Below, piece after piece: positions 6,191-14,436 of a stretch of 24,591 nucleotides of DNA (position 1 is its first letter; each line of letters starts with the position of its first letter). The stretch comes from an uncultured Methanomethylovorans sp. (lineage in GTDB: Archaea; Halobacteriota; Methanosarcinia; Methanosarcinales; Methanosarcinaceae). The notes beneath the pieces are model-generated. The model was not told the DNA's origin and did not search any database. It saw only the letters and a program-made list of their open reading frames with translations. Where the stretch lies: the NCBI GenBank assembly GCA_937968035.1, contig CALBTS010000136.1, forward strand, positions 1-24,591, given 5' to 3'. The position numbers were made by a program, and so were the translations under genes.

Positions 6191-7522
6191 TTATCGGTGC
6201 AGGGGTGGCCCTCCTCTGGCGTATGACGTTGAACGCAGGAAAGCCAGCCAGTCGAAATCCGTGAAACATTGAGAAGTTAGTGCGAAGTAGGTCGGGTTCT
6301 TCATGCTGCCAGAGCGGATTTTAAGAGCTTCGATCTCCGGAGCTGGAAGCCCGTGGCCTTTGTGGGTTGGGATGAAACTGATCGGTCCCGGCAGATCCCC
6401 CAACAATGCTTCGAGAGTGCCAGGTTCGGGTTGGCTGATACCATTGTCATCAGAAAGACCCACTGCAGAGCCGATGACTACGTAGCGTGGACCGAACATC
6501 TCATTGAGATGGGACCCAGCCGGCCACCATGTTAATGAGTGAGGGCCAAGTTGCATATGGGCCTTTCCCCGCTGCAGATGGCTGTTGTGAGCAAAAGCCA
6601 ACATTTTTCCTCTGTATCGCTCACGGGATACTATATACAGCAGATTTTCTGCCATCATCGTATCGCGAATGCCGAGAAGCCTGACCAGCCGGTTTTCGGA
6701 GTCCCGGGCCAATACACCGTGATAGTTCAGCAACTGCCTGGCCAGCATGGCATATTGTACTACTTCCAGATACAGACTTTCGTCAATCTCAGCTACCAAT
6801 CCGGGACGCCGTTCCATTAGTTCCGATATGAGATCTTCCGTCTCGATTCTAAGTTCAGTGGCACTTGATGACAGACCCACCGATAACTTCGGGTCCATTG
6901 CTGCGGCAGGGTTCTCCCACTCAGGATCATTACCCAGAAGCGGTTCTATCCGTTCTTTATGATATTTGCCGCTGATACTATCGATCGAAGTGAGGTAGTC
7001 CAGTACAAAAAGCAAGACCTGCCTTGGGCTGTCCGCGTACATCATTTCCGTAGGGCTATCAAAACCGTAGAACCGGAGCTTGACTTGATGGGAAGGGTCA
7101 GCGTTGTATTCCCGCATCCATTCCACAAGTTCACGATTTGCCTCTAAGCTCCCGAAACCGTGGCTAAACCCTACTTCCTGTATTTCTTCATAAGGTGCCG
7201 CTCCTCGGCCAGCTATGTACTCATTCACTACACGCGCTCTGGGAAAACTGCTTTCGATGGCGATGGCGCTGTAACCATGCTTCTCCACAAGGCGCTGGAA
7301 TAGCAGGTTGCGGAGTAACAGAATGTCCTCGCCGCCGTGGAGAGTTTCGCCAAAGCCTACCAACTCTACAGTGTCATCAAGTGAGGCGATGATCTTGTCA
7401 AGAGGGGAGCTGAAAGTTTCGGACGCATCGATGGAAACGGGGATCGATTCTTTTAAGACCCAATCTTTAAGGGTAGTATACGCCGGGTTGGCATTTCTCT
7501 GAACAGATGATCTTTCTTCCAT
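6191..7522 (-). CDS. Erythromycin esterase family protein
   Basis: 443 residues, a full-length member of the erythromycin esterase (EreA/succinoglycan biosynthesis) family. Conserved elements visible: GFGETLHGGEDI (Glu59, His62, the proposed general base region), IAIESSFPRA (Glu90), RDTMMAENLLY (Arg285 onward) and AFAHNSHLQRG (His311, His314). Characterised members hydrolyse macrolide lactones, but many relatives have other unknown ester or lactone substrates. An archaeal ribosome is not a normal macrolide target, so drug resistance should not be assumed. The gene is visibly richer in G+C than its neighbours and uses G/C-ending codons more, which suggests acquisition by transfer. The ribosome-binding site is weak. 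Confidence 0.88.
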   Translation of the reverse strand: MEERSSVQRNANPAYTTLKDWVLKESIPVSIDASETFSSPLDKIIASLDDTVELVGFGETLHGGEDILLLRNLLFQRLVEKHGYSAIAIESSFPRARVVNEYIAGRGAAPYEEIQEVGFSHGFGSLEANRELVEWMREYNADPSHQVKLRFYGFDSPTEMMYADSPRQVLLFVLDYLTSIDSISGKYHKERIEPLLGNDPEWENPAAAMDPKLSVGLSSSATELRIETEDLISELMERRPGLVAEIDESLYLEVVQYAMLARQLLNYHGVLARDSENRLVRLLGIRDTMMAENLLYIVSRERYRGKMLAFAHNSHLQRGKAHMQLGPHSLTWWPAGSHLNEMFGPRYVVIGSAVGLSDDNGISQPEPGTLEALLGDLPGPISFIPTHKGHGLPAPEIEALKIRSGSMKNPTYFALTSQCFTDFDWLAFLRSTSYARGGPPLHR

Positions 7523-7564
7523 TTTCTCAATACCGATCAGTAATTCTATCGATTTATTTTATAA

Positions 7565-7583
7565 TTTAGGTTTTGATCCTAAA
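7565..7583. promoter_or_regulatory. Inverted repeat in esterase promoter, possible operator
   Basis: TTTAGG (7565-7570) and CCTAAA (7578-7583) form a 6-bp palindrome with a seven-base spacer in the promoter region of the esterase gene. The half-site TTAGG is the kind bound by DtxR/IdeR-type or other dimeric regulators. The assignment is by appearance only. Confidence 0.35.
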
Positions 7584-7744
7584 ATAAAAATCTTGCGATT
7601 ATATAAAAATACCGACACTTTGTATAAATATTGTTGCATCTGATGGGTGAATTGATGGCTTTCGCCATTTGTATTTAGGGTATTATTTTAAATAGAATAG
7701 AATATAGACTATTATAATAATTGCATGATAATGGCGGTAATACA

Positions 7745-8491
7745 ATGGGCAGCGAAAAGGGAAAGTTCAAATATATATTCTTAGTAGTATTTGTATTGAT
7801 CTTAGCTAGTGTATCCTGGGTCTATGCAAGCTTTTCATTATTAGGACCTAAAGACCTGGGGGTTGAATATACTCATGAGGATTACGTCAGTGCTCTGGAA
7901 AAAACCGGTATTCAGGTCGAATATGAAGGTTTGACCGGAGAAGCACTGGAAGAGTATAAAGAACAATATGAAGACAACGGTGAAAAGAAATCGATCCATG
8001 ATTACAATTTTGAATTCTCAGAATATGAAAGAAAAGAATTCACTTTAACTAATGAGGAGGCTACTGCTTTATTAAATGAGCTTGCTCCGGGGTTCTGGTG
8101 GTTTGATAACCTTCAGGTAAAAGTCCTGCCTGATGGGACAATGGAAGGATCGAGTACTGCTGACATAAAGAGACTTAAGACAGATCTATATTCAGATGTT
8201 GCAGACGACGTTCCCCTTCCGCTGCCTGATACACTGAACATTTATAGTAAAGGGCACATCAGCGTTACGAACAATCAGTTAAGCGGAGATCCCGAAACAT
8301 TCAATTTAGGAGCGGTATCACTCCCGGATAAATATCTGGAAGAGGACAGCGTAGACACAATGGAAGAATACTTCCCCCGTATCTATACGGTTGTCCCCGG
8401 ACTTGAAATAACCAGCCTGACATCTAATTCGGAGGGCGAGTTCGTATTTGATGGAGTTATTCCACAAAAAGTATCCGTAACTGCAAAGTAA
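7745..8491 (+). CDS. Membrane-anchored protein of unknown function
   Basis: 248 residues. After a short basic start (MGSEKGKFK), residues about 9-29 form one membrane helix, then a soluble, acidic domain of about 220 residues that is probably outside the cell. The domain is rich in Asp/Glu/Tyr early on and contains LTNEEATALLNELAPGFWWF and a strand-rich second half with PDKYLEEDSVDTMEEYFP. I do not recognise a family. The start ATG at 7745 follows GGCGGT by six bases; a TTG at 7721 is in frame but less likely. It is the first gene of a compact three-gene unit, about 18 bases before the radical SAM gene, so it may be the substrate or partner of that enzyme. Confidence 0.7.
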   Translation: MGSEKGKFKYIFLVVFVLILASVSWVYASFSLLGPKDLGVEYTHEDYVSALEKTGIQVEYEGLTGEALEEYKEQYEDNGEKKSIHDYNFEFSEYERKEFTLTNEEATALLNELAPGFWWFDNLQVKVLPDGTMEGSSTADIKRLKTDLYSDVADDVPLPLPDTLNIYSKGHISVTNNQLSGDPETFNLGAVSLPDKYLEEDSVDTMEEYFPRIYTVVPGLEITSLTSNSEGEFVFDGVIPQKVSVTAK

Positions 8492-8509
8492 GTTCTAAGG
8501 GGGTTGAAA

Positions 8510-9790
8510 TTGAAATATTTGATGATCAACGGAAAAAGAGAGGAAATACCTCCTTTTCCACATCATAAAGCTTACATCTACAGGAGTAAGCAATTCTTTT
8601 TTGCAAAAGGGATCACAACGCATTTGACCATGGGCAATTTCATTACTCTGAAAGAGCTATATAATGGATTTAAAAACAAATGTTCTGTCCCCAGGGTTCT
8701 TCTGCTAGACCCGACCAGCAACTGTAATCTGAAGTGTAAAGGATGCTGGTCGCAGGATTATGAAAGCGGTCACAATATATCTTATGAGAAGTTTGACGAT
8801 ATATTGCACCAGGCTGAAAAATTGGGGATCATGGACTGTTTAATGACCGGCGGTGAACCTTTACTCCGGAAAGACGATATTCTGAAATTATGCAAAGAAC
8901 ATAGCAAAATGACATTCGGGGCATTTACCAATGCAACGTTGATCGATGAAAAGTTTGCTGATGAAATGGCTGCACTGGGTAATTTGAATGTCTTCATAAG
9001 TATTGAAGGGACAAAAGAAGAAACCGATTTCAGAAGAGGAACGGGTGTTTATGATAAAGCGATCGAAGCTATGGATATTTTAAGGTCCAGAGGTATTGCA
9101 TTTGCTTTTTCATCCTGCTATCATTCCAAGAACTACAAGACCATAGCCAGTGATCAATTCCTCGACCATATGCGTCAAAAAGGCGCCTGGTTCGGCTGGC
9201 TGTTCCAGTATATCCCTGTGGGGAGCAATGCGGACACTTCTTTAGTATGCACTGCAGAGCAAAGAGCATACGTACAGGAACGGATCAGGGATTACTGTAT
9301 AAAACATGACTATGTGATCATAGATTTCTGGAACAACGGTCATCTGTCTTTCGGTTGTATTGGCGCAGGTGTTGGTTTTGTCCATATAAATGCTAAAGGT
9401 GATGTGGAGCCCTGTGCATTCTGTCATTACTCTGATTCGAACATCTACGAGGTATCGCTTGCTGAAGCCCTCAGGTCTAAATTCTTCACTGCCTTTAGAA
9501 ATGCACAGCCATTCTCACAAAATCCATTGAGGCCCTGTCCGTTGATCGATAATCCTCAGGCCATCATCGATGTGGTGAATGCCGGCGGGGCAAGGTCGAC
9601 ACATCTGGCCAATCCGGAATCCGCTGAGGCTCTGGCAATGAAGAGTTTTGAGAGGGCCAGAGAGTGGGAAGAAATGTCAGAGGAGCTATTCAGAAAAATG
9701 CCGGAGCACATTCAGAAAAACTTTCCTAGGTTCTTGAAGTATCATACTTTTAAGAAAGGAATAACAGATGGCAGAAGAAAAGATATTTGA
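8510..9790 (+). CDS. Radical SAM protein with SPASM-like auxiliary region
   Basis: About 426 residues. The SAM-cluster motif is SNCNLKCKGCWS (CxxxCxxC, Cys72, 76, 79 from this start), followed by the MTGGEPLLRKD SAM-binding segment and a 'FISIEGT' strand. The C-terminal third has further cysteines in GCIGAG, GDVEPCAFCHYSDSN and NPLRPCPLIDNP, suggesting one auxiliary Fe-S cluster. This layout is that of COG0535-type enzymes that modify peptides, lipids or cofactors; the substrate is unknown. I chose TTG at 8510, six bases after the GGGGG of AAGGGGG; TTG 8504 is too close to that site and ATG 8522 is the next alternative. Its 3' end overlaps the hydrolase gene by 23 bases. Confidence 0.88.
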   Translation: MKYLMINGKREEIPPFPHHKAYIYRSKQFFFAKGITTHLTMGNFITLKELYNGFKNKCSVPRVLLLDPTSNCNLKCKGCWSQDYESGHNISYEKFDDILHQAEKLGIMDCLMTGGEPLLRKDDILKLCKEHSKMTFGAFTNATLIDEKFADEMAALGNLNVFISIEGTKEETDFRRGTGVYDKAIEAMDILRSRGIAFAFSSCYHSKNYKTIASDQFLDHMRQKGAWFGWLFQYIPVGSNADTSLVCTAEQRAYVQERIRDYCIKHDYVIIDFWNNGHLSFGCIGAGVGFVHINAKGDVEPCAFCHYSDSNIYEVSLAEALRSKFFTAFRNAQPFSQNPLRPCPLIDNPQAIIDVVNAGGARSTHLANPESAEALAMKSFERAREWEEMSEELFRKMPEHIQKNFPRFLKYHTFKKGITDGRRKDI

Positions 9791-10535
9791 TGCCGAAGTT
9801 TACTACAAGAACGCTTCAGTTCACTGGATCATACTGGTCCATGGTTTTGGAGGTAGTGCAAGGACCTGGAAAAAACAAATAGATTTCTTTTCAAAGTACT
9901 ATAACCTGCTTGTGCTGGAAATGCATAAGAGGAATGAAAATGAAGATCTGGACCTGGATAAGGTTTGTAAGTTTATAAATAGTACATTAGATCACTATAA
10001 AATTGAACAAGCTCACTTTCTGGGCTTTTCCTTTAGTTCATTAATATGCTTACGATTTGCCGTACTATATCCGGAAAAAGTCCATTCATTGATCATGGGT
10101 GGGGGAATCCTCAAATTCAATTTGAAAACAAGGTTTTTGCTTTTCCTGGCAATAACTTTTAAAAGGATCATCAATTACATGGTCCTTTATAGATTTTTTG
10201 CTTATATCATAATGCCTAAAAAGAACCATAGGAGATCACGGGCTATCTTTGTGAATGAAGCGAAGAAATTAGGTTATGACGAGTTTTGTAAATGGCTGGA
10301 TATTGTTCCGCAAACAACAAAAAGTTTAAGCTGGCTAAATGAATTAAATGATAACATTAAAGTCCTGTATGTTTCAGGAAATGAAGACTATCTTTTTTTA
10401 AAGGACACTTTAAAATACAGTAAGAAAATACGCAATTCTCAGGTGGAAATAATTGATAATTGCGGGCATGTGTGCTCTATTGAACAGCATGATATGTTTA
10501 ACAAGGTCGTTTTTAAATATCTGAATTCGGCGTAA
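9768..10535 (+). CDS. Alpha/beta hydrolase
   Basis: 255 residues with a complete alpha/beta hydrolase core. The oxyanion-hole motif is LVHGFGGSARTW (about 23-34). The nucleophile elbow is GFSFS (Ser88). Asp207 in SGNEDYLF and His234 in NCGHVCSIEQ complete a likely catalytic triad. A basic, hydrophobic cap (about 113-157, including FLLFLAITFKRIINYMVLYR) may touch membranes or lipid substrates. It overlaps the end of the radical SAM gene by 23 bases, so the two are translationally linked. The gene is more AT-rich than the radical SAM gene. An esterase, lipase or acyl-transfer role is possible; the substrate is unknown. Confidence 0.85.
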   Translation: MAEEKIFDAEVYYKNASVHWIILVHGFGGSARTWKKQIDFFSKYYNLLVLEMHKRNENEDLDLDKVCKFINSTLDHYKIEQAHFLGFSFSSLICLRFAVLYPEKVHSLIMGGGILKFNLKTRFLLFLAITFKRIINYMVLYRFFAYIIMPKKNHRRSRAIFVNEAKKLGYDEFCKWLDIVPQTTKSLSWLNELNDNIKVLYVSGNEDYLFLKDTLKYSKKIRNSQVEIIDNCGHVCSIEQHDMFNKVVFKYLNSA

Positions 10536-10659
10536 TATTTATGTGCGTGTATTTTTACACTGTTTGTACTATAGGATCTTAAGATAAAATATGGAAGTTG
10601 GATACTTCCATCTGTCTATGTTTCCTACAATGTTCTTCAGAATATCATGCACCACTCTC

Positions 10660-10932
10660 TCATCTGTTTCTCGCCAATGCATATTTTGCCATCACTCTTA
10701 GATACTCTCTGTCCACTTCCATAAGCACAGTCTCGAACATGGCCACATGTATCTTCTCTTCGTTGGCAACGTCAAGCAAGATCTTTCTGAGTTTCTCATC
10801 ATCTGTAAGAGCAGCCATTTCTTCGTAAAGGTTTATAGCATCAAGTTCGGCTATCATGGCGCTTCTCAGGATCTCTTTATCAATATCTTCCTTACTGCTC
10901 CTTTCAAAGTTTATTGGTGCTTTTGAAAACAA
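10660..10932 (-). CDS. Ferritin-like protein, second of tandem pair
   Basis: 90 residues forming a two-helix ferritin-like unit that must oligomerise to make a metal site. Metal-ligand candidates are Glu29 in MIAELDAINLYEEM and Glu59/His62 in NEEKIHVAMF. The sequence closely follows the N-terminal ferritin-like domain of the Pyrococcus furiosus encapsulin and the EncFtn iron-oxidising cargo proteins. It starts with TTG at 10932, seven bases after GGAGG that overlaps the stop of the upstream paralogue, so they are one operon. No encapsulin shell gene is in the window. Its C-terminus (RVMAKYALARNR) differs from its neighbour and is basic. Confidence 0.85.
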   Translation of the reverse strand: MFSKAPINFERSSKEDIDKEILRSAMIAELDAINLYEEMAALTDDEKLRKILLDVANEEKIHVAMFETVLMEVDREYLRVMAKYALARNR

Positions 10933-10944
10933 TGATCTTCCTCC

Positions 10945-11229
10945 TTATTTTTGAAGTTCTTCATCAACTTCCATTTTGCCAGCTTCCAGTTCTTTCATCT
11001 GCTCTTCATCTTGCTCAAGGAGCAATGCTTGGAACTCTCCAACATGTGTCTTCTCTTCTTTTGCCACATCCAGCAGTACTCTTCTTACTTCATCATTATC
11101 TGTCAGGTCTGCCATTTGCTCGTACAGGCTGATAGCGTCCATTTCAGCAATAATAGCAGCTCTGAGGATCTCTTTATTCAGGTCTTTTTGTTCTACTTTG
11201 TCCAATACGATTGGTATTCTGGATAACAT
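10945..11229 (-). CDS. Ferritin-like protein, first of tandem pair (EncFtn-like)
   Basis: 94 residues. The N-terminus MLSRIPIVLDK and the body ILRAAIIAEMDAISLYEQM and LLDVAKEEKTHVGEFQALLL match the encapsulin-linked ferritin-like domain, which oxidises Fe(II) at an interface between subunits. Ligand candidates are Glu29, Glu59 and His62, the same positions as in the downstream paralogue. I chose ATG 11229 because GGTGAT stands eight bases before it; a TTG at 11235 is too close to that site. The acidic tail (MEVDEELQK) has no obvious encapsulin-targeting peptide. Likely role: iron storage or protection from oxidative stress. Confidence 0.87.
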   Translation of the reverse strand: MLSRIPIVLDKVEQKDLNKEILRAAIIAEMDAISLYEQMADLTDNDEVRRVLLDVAKEEKTHVGEFQALLLEQDEEQMKELEAGKMEVDEELQK

Positions 11230-11441
11230 TATCAAAGATCACCGCCTGCTACGCTATGAAGTAGCTCTTTTCCCACTCAAAATAAATGAGTGTTTTTTAC
11301 ACTATTTATTGATTACGCAGAATTAAATGAAAAAGAAGCATGCTTGTCTAAATAATTAGCAAAAGAGCTGTATCCGGATCTAATACAAAGATATCAACTA
11401 CCGCTTTTACATAATGGATCTTTCAAGCAAAATAGGAAAGA

Positions 11442-11450
11442 CTTATATAC
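11442..11450 (+). promoter_or_regulatory. TATA box before tiny membrane-protein ORF
   Basis: CTTATATAC is a near-consensus methanosarcinal TATA box. The predicted transcription start is near 11471, next to an in-frame GTG at 11472 and ten bases before ATG 11481. Confidence 0.5.
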
Positions 11451-11480
11451 GTATGTATAGTGGTTTTAATTGTGGTAGGT

Positions 11481-11579
11481 ATGCAAAGTAAAAATCGGGT
11501 GAAAAGGGTGGCTGTTGTTTTGGCCACTTATTTGCTCATGATCGTTGCCCTTGTATTGGTTTCGGGTCTGATAATATAA
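11481..11579 (+). CDS. Tiny single-helix membrane protein (32 residues)
   Basis: The frame reads MQSKNRVKRVAVVLATYLLM and ends LVSGLII before TAA. A basic start of nine residues is followed by about 22 uninterrupted hydrophobic residues, the shape of a single-pass membrane peptide with its N-terminus inside. A strong TATA box about 35 bases upstream supports expression. An in-frame GTG at 11472 would add three residues and give a leaderless start. No family is recognised; such peptides often regulate membrane complexes, but nothing here shows which. Confidence 0.45.
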   Translation: MQSKNRVKRVAVVLATYLLMIVALVLVSGLII

Positions 11580-11670
11580 GGAAGCTGTTAAAAATCATGC
11601 GATGGATCACAGCAAGTATAACCGAACAGAATACGGTGCTTCAGCCCTTTTCCTTCTGCTTATAGTTGTA

Positions 11671-11747
11671 TCCAGTTCAGGGCACAGATGATCCTATATA
11701 TCACCCTGAACTGGAGTCCCCAATTTCATCCTTTGTTTTTTTGTTTT
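11671..11747 (+). terminator. Perfect 12-bp hairpin followed by T tracts
   Basis: TCCAGTTCAGGG (11671-11682) and CCCTGAACTGGA (11704-11715) pair perfectly around a 21-base loop, and T-rich tracts follow at 11732-11747. It would terminate the transcript carrying the tiny membrane-protein ORF. Confidence 0.55.
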
Positions 11748-12092
11748 CTCGTGCATTATTGGTGCATGCTCCGTAGGAGGTTCTGTTTCCGCATTGCAGC
11801 AATTCCGGAATGCAAACAAAAATATGACCTTCTTGTATTTAATCACTTCTACATTAAATATTAAATGAATGCGCTAATAATAAATGATCACATATATTTA
11901 ATATTACAAATATACTGTCAAAGCAGCAGAAAGATCTGGCAGTCACTGCTTTGTTATTGCAAGATTTAAATAAAAAATATTACTCTTTTCCCGTTCTAAC
12001 CGATGCCTGTATCTATATGGATAACATATTATAGGAAGTAACAAATGAACTCATATAATTAATTTAATGCTCCCTGCAGGAGATAAAGGCCA

Positions 12093-13154
12093 TTGATAGC
12101 ACTTCGGTTTTACAGGATCTATGATATAGGACTGGAAATAGATCTGGACTGGCTGGAAAAGGAACTCTCGGAAAGTTTCCTTATTGCCAGGACAAGTTTC
12201 CGGCGTGTAAAGCCAAAGTCAATTATAATGGATGTACCTCCTCTTTTGATAAGGATGGGTCGCTCCACTGTGGAAAAGGTGGGCAGTACCTTTGAGTTCA
12301 CAGTATTTGCCCGCATCTTTGATATAGGGGCAATAAGTCTCTGTTTAGTTTTTGAAAGACCTGAATCTGATTTTACTCTCCTGGAAGAAACTGCGCTGCT
12401 TTTTACAGAACAGGAAGGACTTTCGGATCTATTCCTTTTACACCTTAGAACGCTCACGGACATACTCAAACCTCACATAAGAGGCTTTGCGTTGAACCCG
12501 GATTTCTTTGAAGACTATACCATATATCTCATGGACTGGATGGACGAATCTATAGATCCATTGCCCCTGCTTGCAGGGGAAAAAAGGAACTTTTCTCCTC
12601 AGATGAGAGAAGAGATCCTCAAAGGTACACAGAGTTATACCAAAGAAGACCTTGTCATATTCTCATGGGACTCAGCCCTTCTTTGTAATCCAGACAGTCC
12701 CTCCGATCTTTTCGATCTCATCGAATTTGCGAATGTGCAGGTATTCGAATTGCGTTACTACGATCGGGAACTGAGCCGCCAGATGGGGAAAATGTACGAC
12801 GACATCGTGCTTGCCGATAAGCTTCCTCCGTTTAGAAGAAGGCATCAATATAGATTGATAATGACACAACTTATGCAGAACAATGCAGAGATATCTGAAG
12901 TTACAGAAAAGGTAAACAACCTTATAAAGGTCACAGAGGACATTTACTATGCCAGGGTCTACGCATCAGTACTGAAAATGCTGCGAAGCAGCCAGTGGAG
13001 TGAAAGCGTCAGCCACAAGATCGAAGTGATAAGGGACAATTATTCCATGCTTTCAGAAGAGGTCCGCATTCAGCACTCCAACTTCCTGGAATGGATAGTT
13101 ATAGTCCTGATAGCCCTTGAAATTGTCATGGCTGTTGTGGAACAGCTTTTATAA
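12093..13154 (+). CDS. DUF155/RMD1-like membrane protein
   Basis: 353 residues, mostly soluble, with one C-terminal membrane helix (about 328-350, LEWIVIVLIALEIVMAVVEQ). The layout of a long alpha/beta domain, an amphipathic helical region ('LMQNNAEISEVTEKVNNLIK', 'EVIRDNYSMLSEEVRIQHSN') and a final 'LEWIIxxLIxxEI' helix matches the DUF155 (RMD1/YagE) family, known from fungal mitochondria and many prokaryotes but without a known activity. It starts with TTG at 12093, ten bases after GGAG (12079-12082). An AT-rich promoter (GATTTAAATAAAAA, near 11963-11976) lies about 120 bases upstream. It is monocistronic and converges on the helicase gene. Confidence 0.7.
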   Translation: MIALRFYRIYDIGLEIDLDWLEKELSESFLIARTSFRRVKPKSIIMDVPPLLIRMGRSTVEKVGSTFEFTVFARIFDIGAISLCLVFERPESDFTLLEETALLFTEQEGLSDLFLLHLRTLTDILKPHIRGFALNPDFFEDYTIYLMDWMDESIDPLPLLAGEKRNFSPQMREEILKGTQSYTKEDLVIFSWDSALLCNPDSPSDLFDLIEFANVQVFELRYYDRELSRQMGKMYDDIVLADKLPPFRRRHQYRLIMTQLMQNNAEISEVTEKVNNLIKVTEDIYYARVYASVLKMLRSSQWSESVSHKIEVIRDNYSMLSEEVRIQHSNFLEWIVIVLIALEIVMAVVEQLL

Positions 13155-13191
13155 ATGCTTTTACACATTTTACAAACTTAAAAAGAACTAT

Positions 13192-13223
13192 AATATCCCT
13201 TGATATACACAACAAGGGATATT
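13192..13223. terminator. Bidirectional hairpin terminator between convergent genes
   Basis: AATATCCCTTG (13192-13202) and CAAGGGATATT (13213-13223) form a perfect 11-bp stem with a ten-base loop in the 94-base gap between two convergent genes. A T-rich tail (TTCTTTTTAAG) follows on the minus strand. Confidence 0.6.
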
Positions 13224-13248
13224 TCAATACCAATAACTGTTAGATGCT

Positions 13249-14373
13249 TTATGCAGCAGAAGGCAGTTCTTTGCAGCGGATCACAGTGTTGGTATGTTTT
13301 TGTATGTTCTTGATCCTGTATATTTCCCTGCCGGCCGCAAACGTAAAGGCCCGCCCTTCTTTACCGGCCCTTCCGGTCCTGCCTATCCTGTGAATATAGG
13401 ATTCAGTATCCTGCGGAATATCGTAATTGAACACAGCTTCGATGTTCTTTACATCTATTCCCCTGGAAGCCACATCCGTAGCCACAAGAGTTTCGATCTC
13501 CCCATTCTTGAAGCTGGACATTACATCGTCCCTTTGCTTCTGTCTCATGTCACCATGTAATCCATCAACCAGATATCCTCTTCTTCTGAGAGTGACTACC
13601 AGTTCATCCACACCTTTTTTAGTGTTGCAGAAGATCAGAGATGATTTCATATCATAACTATCAATTACCCTGCACAGCATCTCGTGCTTGGGCCTGCCCT
13701 TAGTTTCAAGATAGAATTGTTCGATCTGGGAAACATTAACATTTTTCGGCTGGGTCTTTATCAACAATGGTTCCCGCTGATATCTGGTCGTTAGTTTAAT
13801 AATGGGTTTAGGCATGGTCGCGGAAAAGAGAATCGTTTGCCTCTTATCATTAGCTTTTTCAAGAATAAGTTCAATGTCTTCTCTGAATCCCATATCTAAC
13901 ATCTTATCGGCTTCATCCAGCACAACCATTTTTACAGTATCAAGCTTCAGAGTATTGCGCTCAAGGTGGTCCATTATTCTTCCGGGTGTACCAACGACAA
14001 TATGAACACCTTTTTTCAAGGCCTTCATTTGCCTTTCGATGGACTGCCCTCCAAATATAGCACATATCTTGATCTCTCTGTATCTTGAAAGCTTGTTCAT
14101 CTCTTCAGCAACCTGATTTGCAAGCTCTCGTGTGGGACAAAGTATGAGCATCTGTACTTTCTTTTGTGTCATATCCACTAGTTCAAGTGCAGGTATTCCA
14201 AATGCTGCGGTCTTTCCTGTACCTGTTTCAGCCTGTCCTATCACATCCTTTCCTTCAAGGATATAAGGAATAGCCTGTGCCTGAATAGGTGTAGGTTTTA
14301 CAAAACCCATATATTCGATCGCTTTTTTGATATCTGCAGATAAATGCAAGTCATTAAATGTAATTTTTTCCAT
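13249..14373 (-). CDS. DEAD-box RNA helicase
   Basis: 374 residues, the minimal two-RecA-domain helicase. Motifs in order: Q motif GFVKPTPIQ, motif I AETGTGKT, Ia PTRELA, GG, Ib TPGR, II DEAD, III SAT, IV SLIFCNT, V ATDVASRGID, VI HRIGRTGRAG. It uses ATP to remodel RNA in the cytosol, for example in ribosome assembly or mRNA unfolding in the cold. The ATG at 14373 (MEKITFNDL) is the family's usual start; an upstream in-frame extension to 14499 is not conserved-looking. It lacks the long C-terminal RNA-binding tail of bacterial DeaD/CsdA. A TRAM-domain gene lies 106 bases upstream on the same strand, with a hairpin between them. Confidence 0.95.
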   Translation of the reverse strand: MEKITFNDLHLSADIKKAIEYMGFVKPTPIQAQAIPYILEGKDVIGQAETGTGKTAAFGIPALELVDMTQKKVQMLILCPTRELANQVAEEMNKLSRYREIKICAIFGGQSIERQMKALKKGVHIVVGTPGRIMDHLERNTLKLDTVKMVVLDEADKMLDMGFREDIELILEKANDKRQTILFSATMPKPIIKLTTRYQREPLLIKTQPKNVNVSQIEQFYLETKGRPKHEMLCRVIDSYDMKSSLIFCNTKKGVDELVVTLRRRGYLVDGLHGDMRQKQRDDVMSSFKNGEIETLVATDVASRGIDVKNIEAVFNYDIPQDTESYIHRIGRTGRAGKEGRAFTFAAGREIYRIKNIQKHTNTVIRCKELPSAA

Positions 14374-14436
14374 AGTAAAGTTCCTGTGTGCTGACCACAC
14401 AATTGCGTTTTTAATGATCCAGAATAATAAGAAAGC

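Larger units (their letters stand above)
11236..12092. other. Long intergenic region with tiny ORFs and terminator
   Basis: 857 bases. Contents: promoter area of the ferritin-like pair (11236-11330), a TATA box (11442-11450) with a 32-codon membrane-protein ORF (11481-11579), a weaker 29-codon ORF (11602-11691), a 12-bp hairpin with T tract (11671-11747), and an AT-rich stretch (11830-12060) with several TATA-like sequences for the next gene. No larger coding region is seen. Confidence 0.5.
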
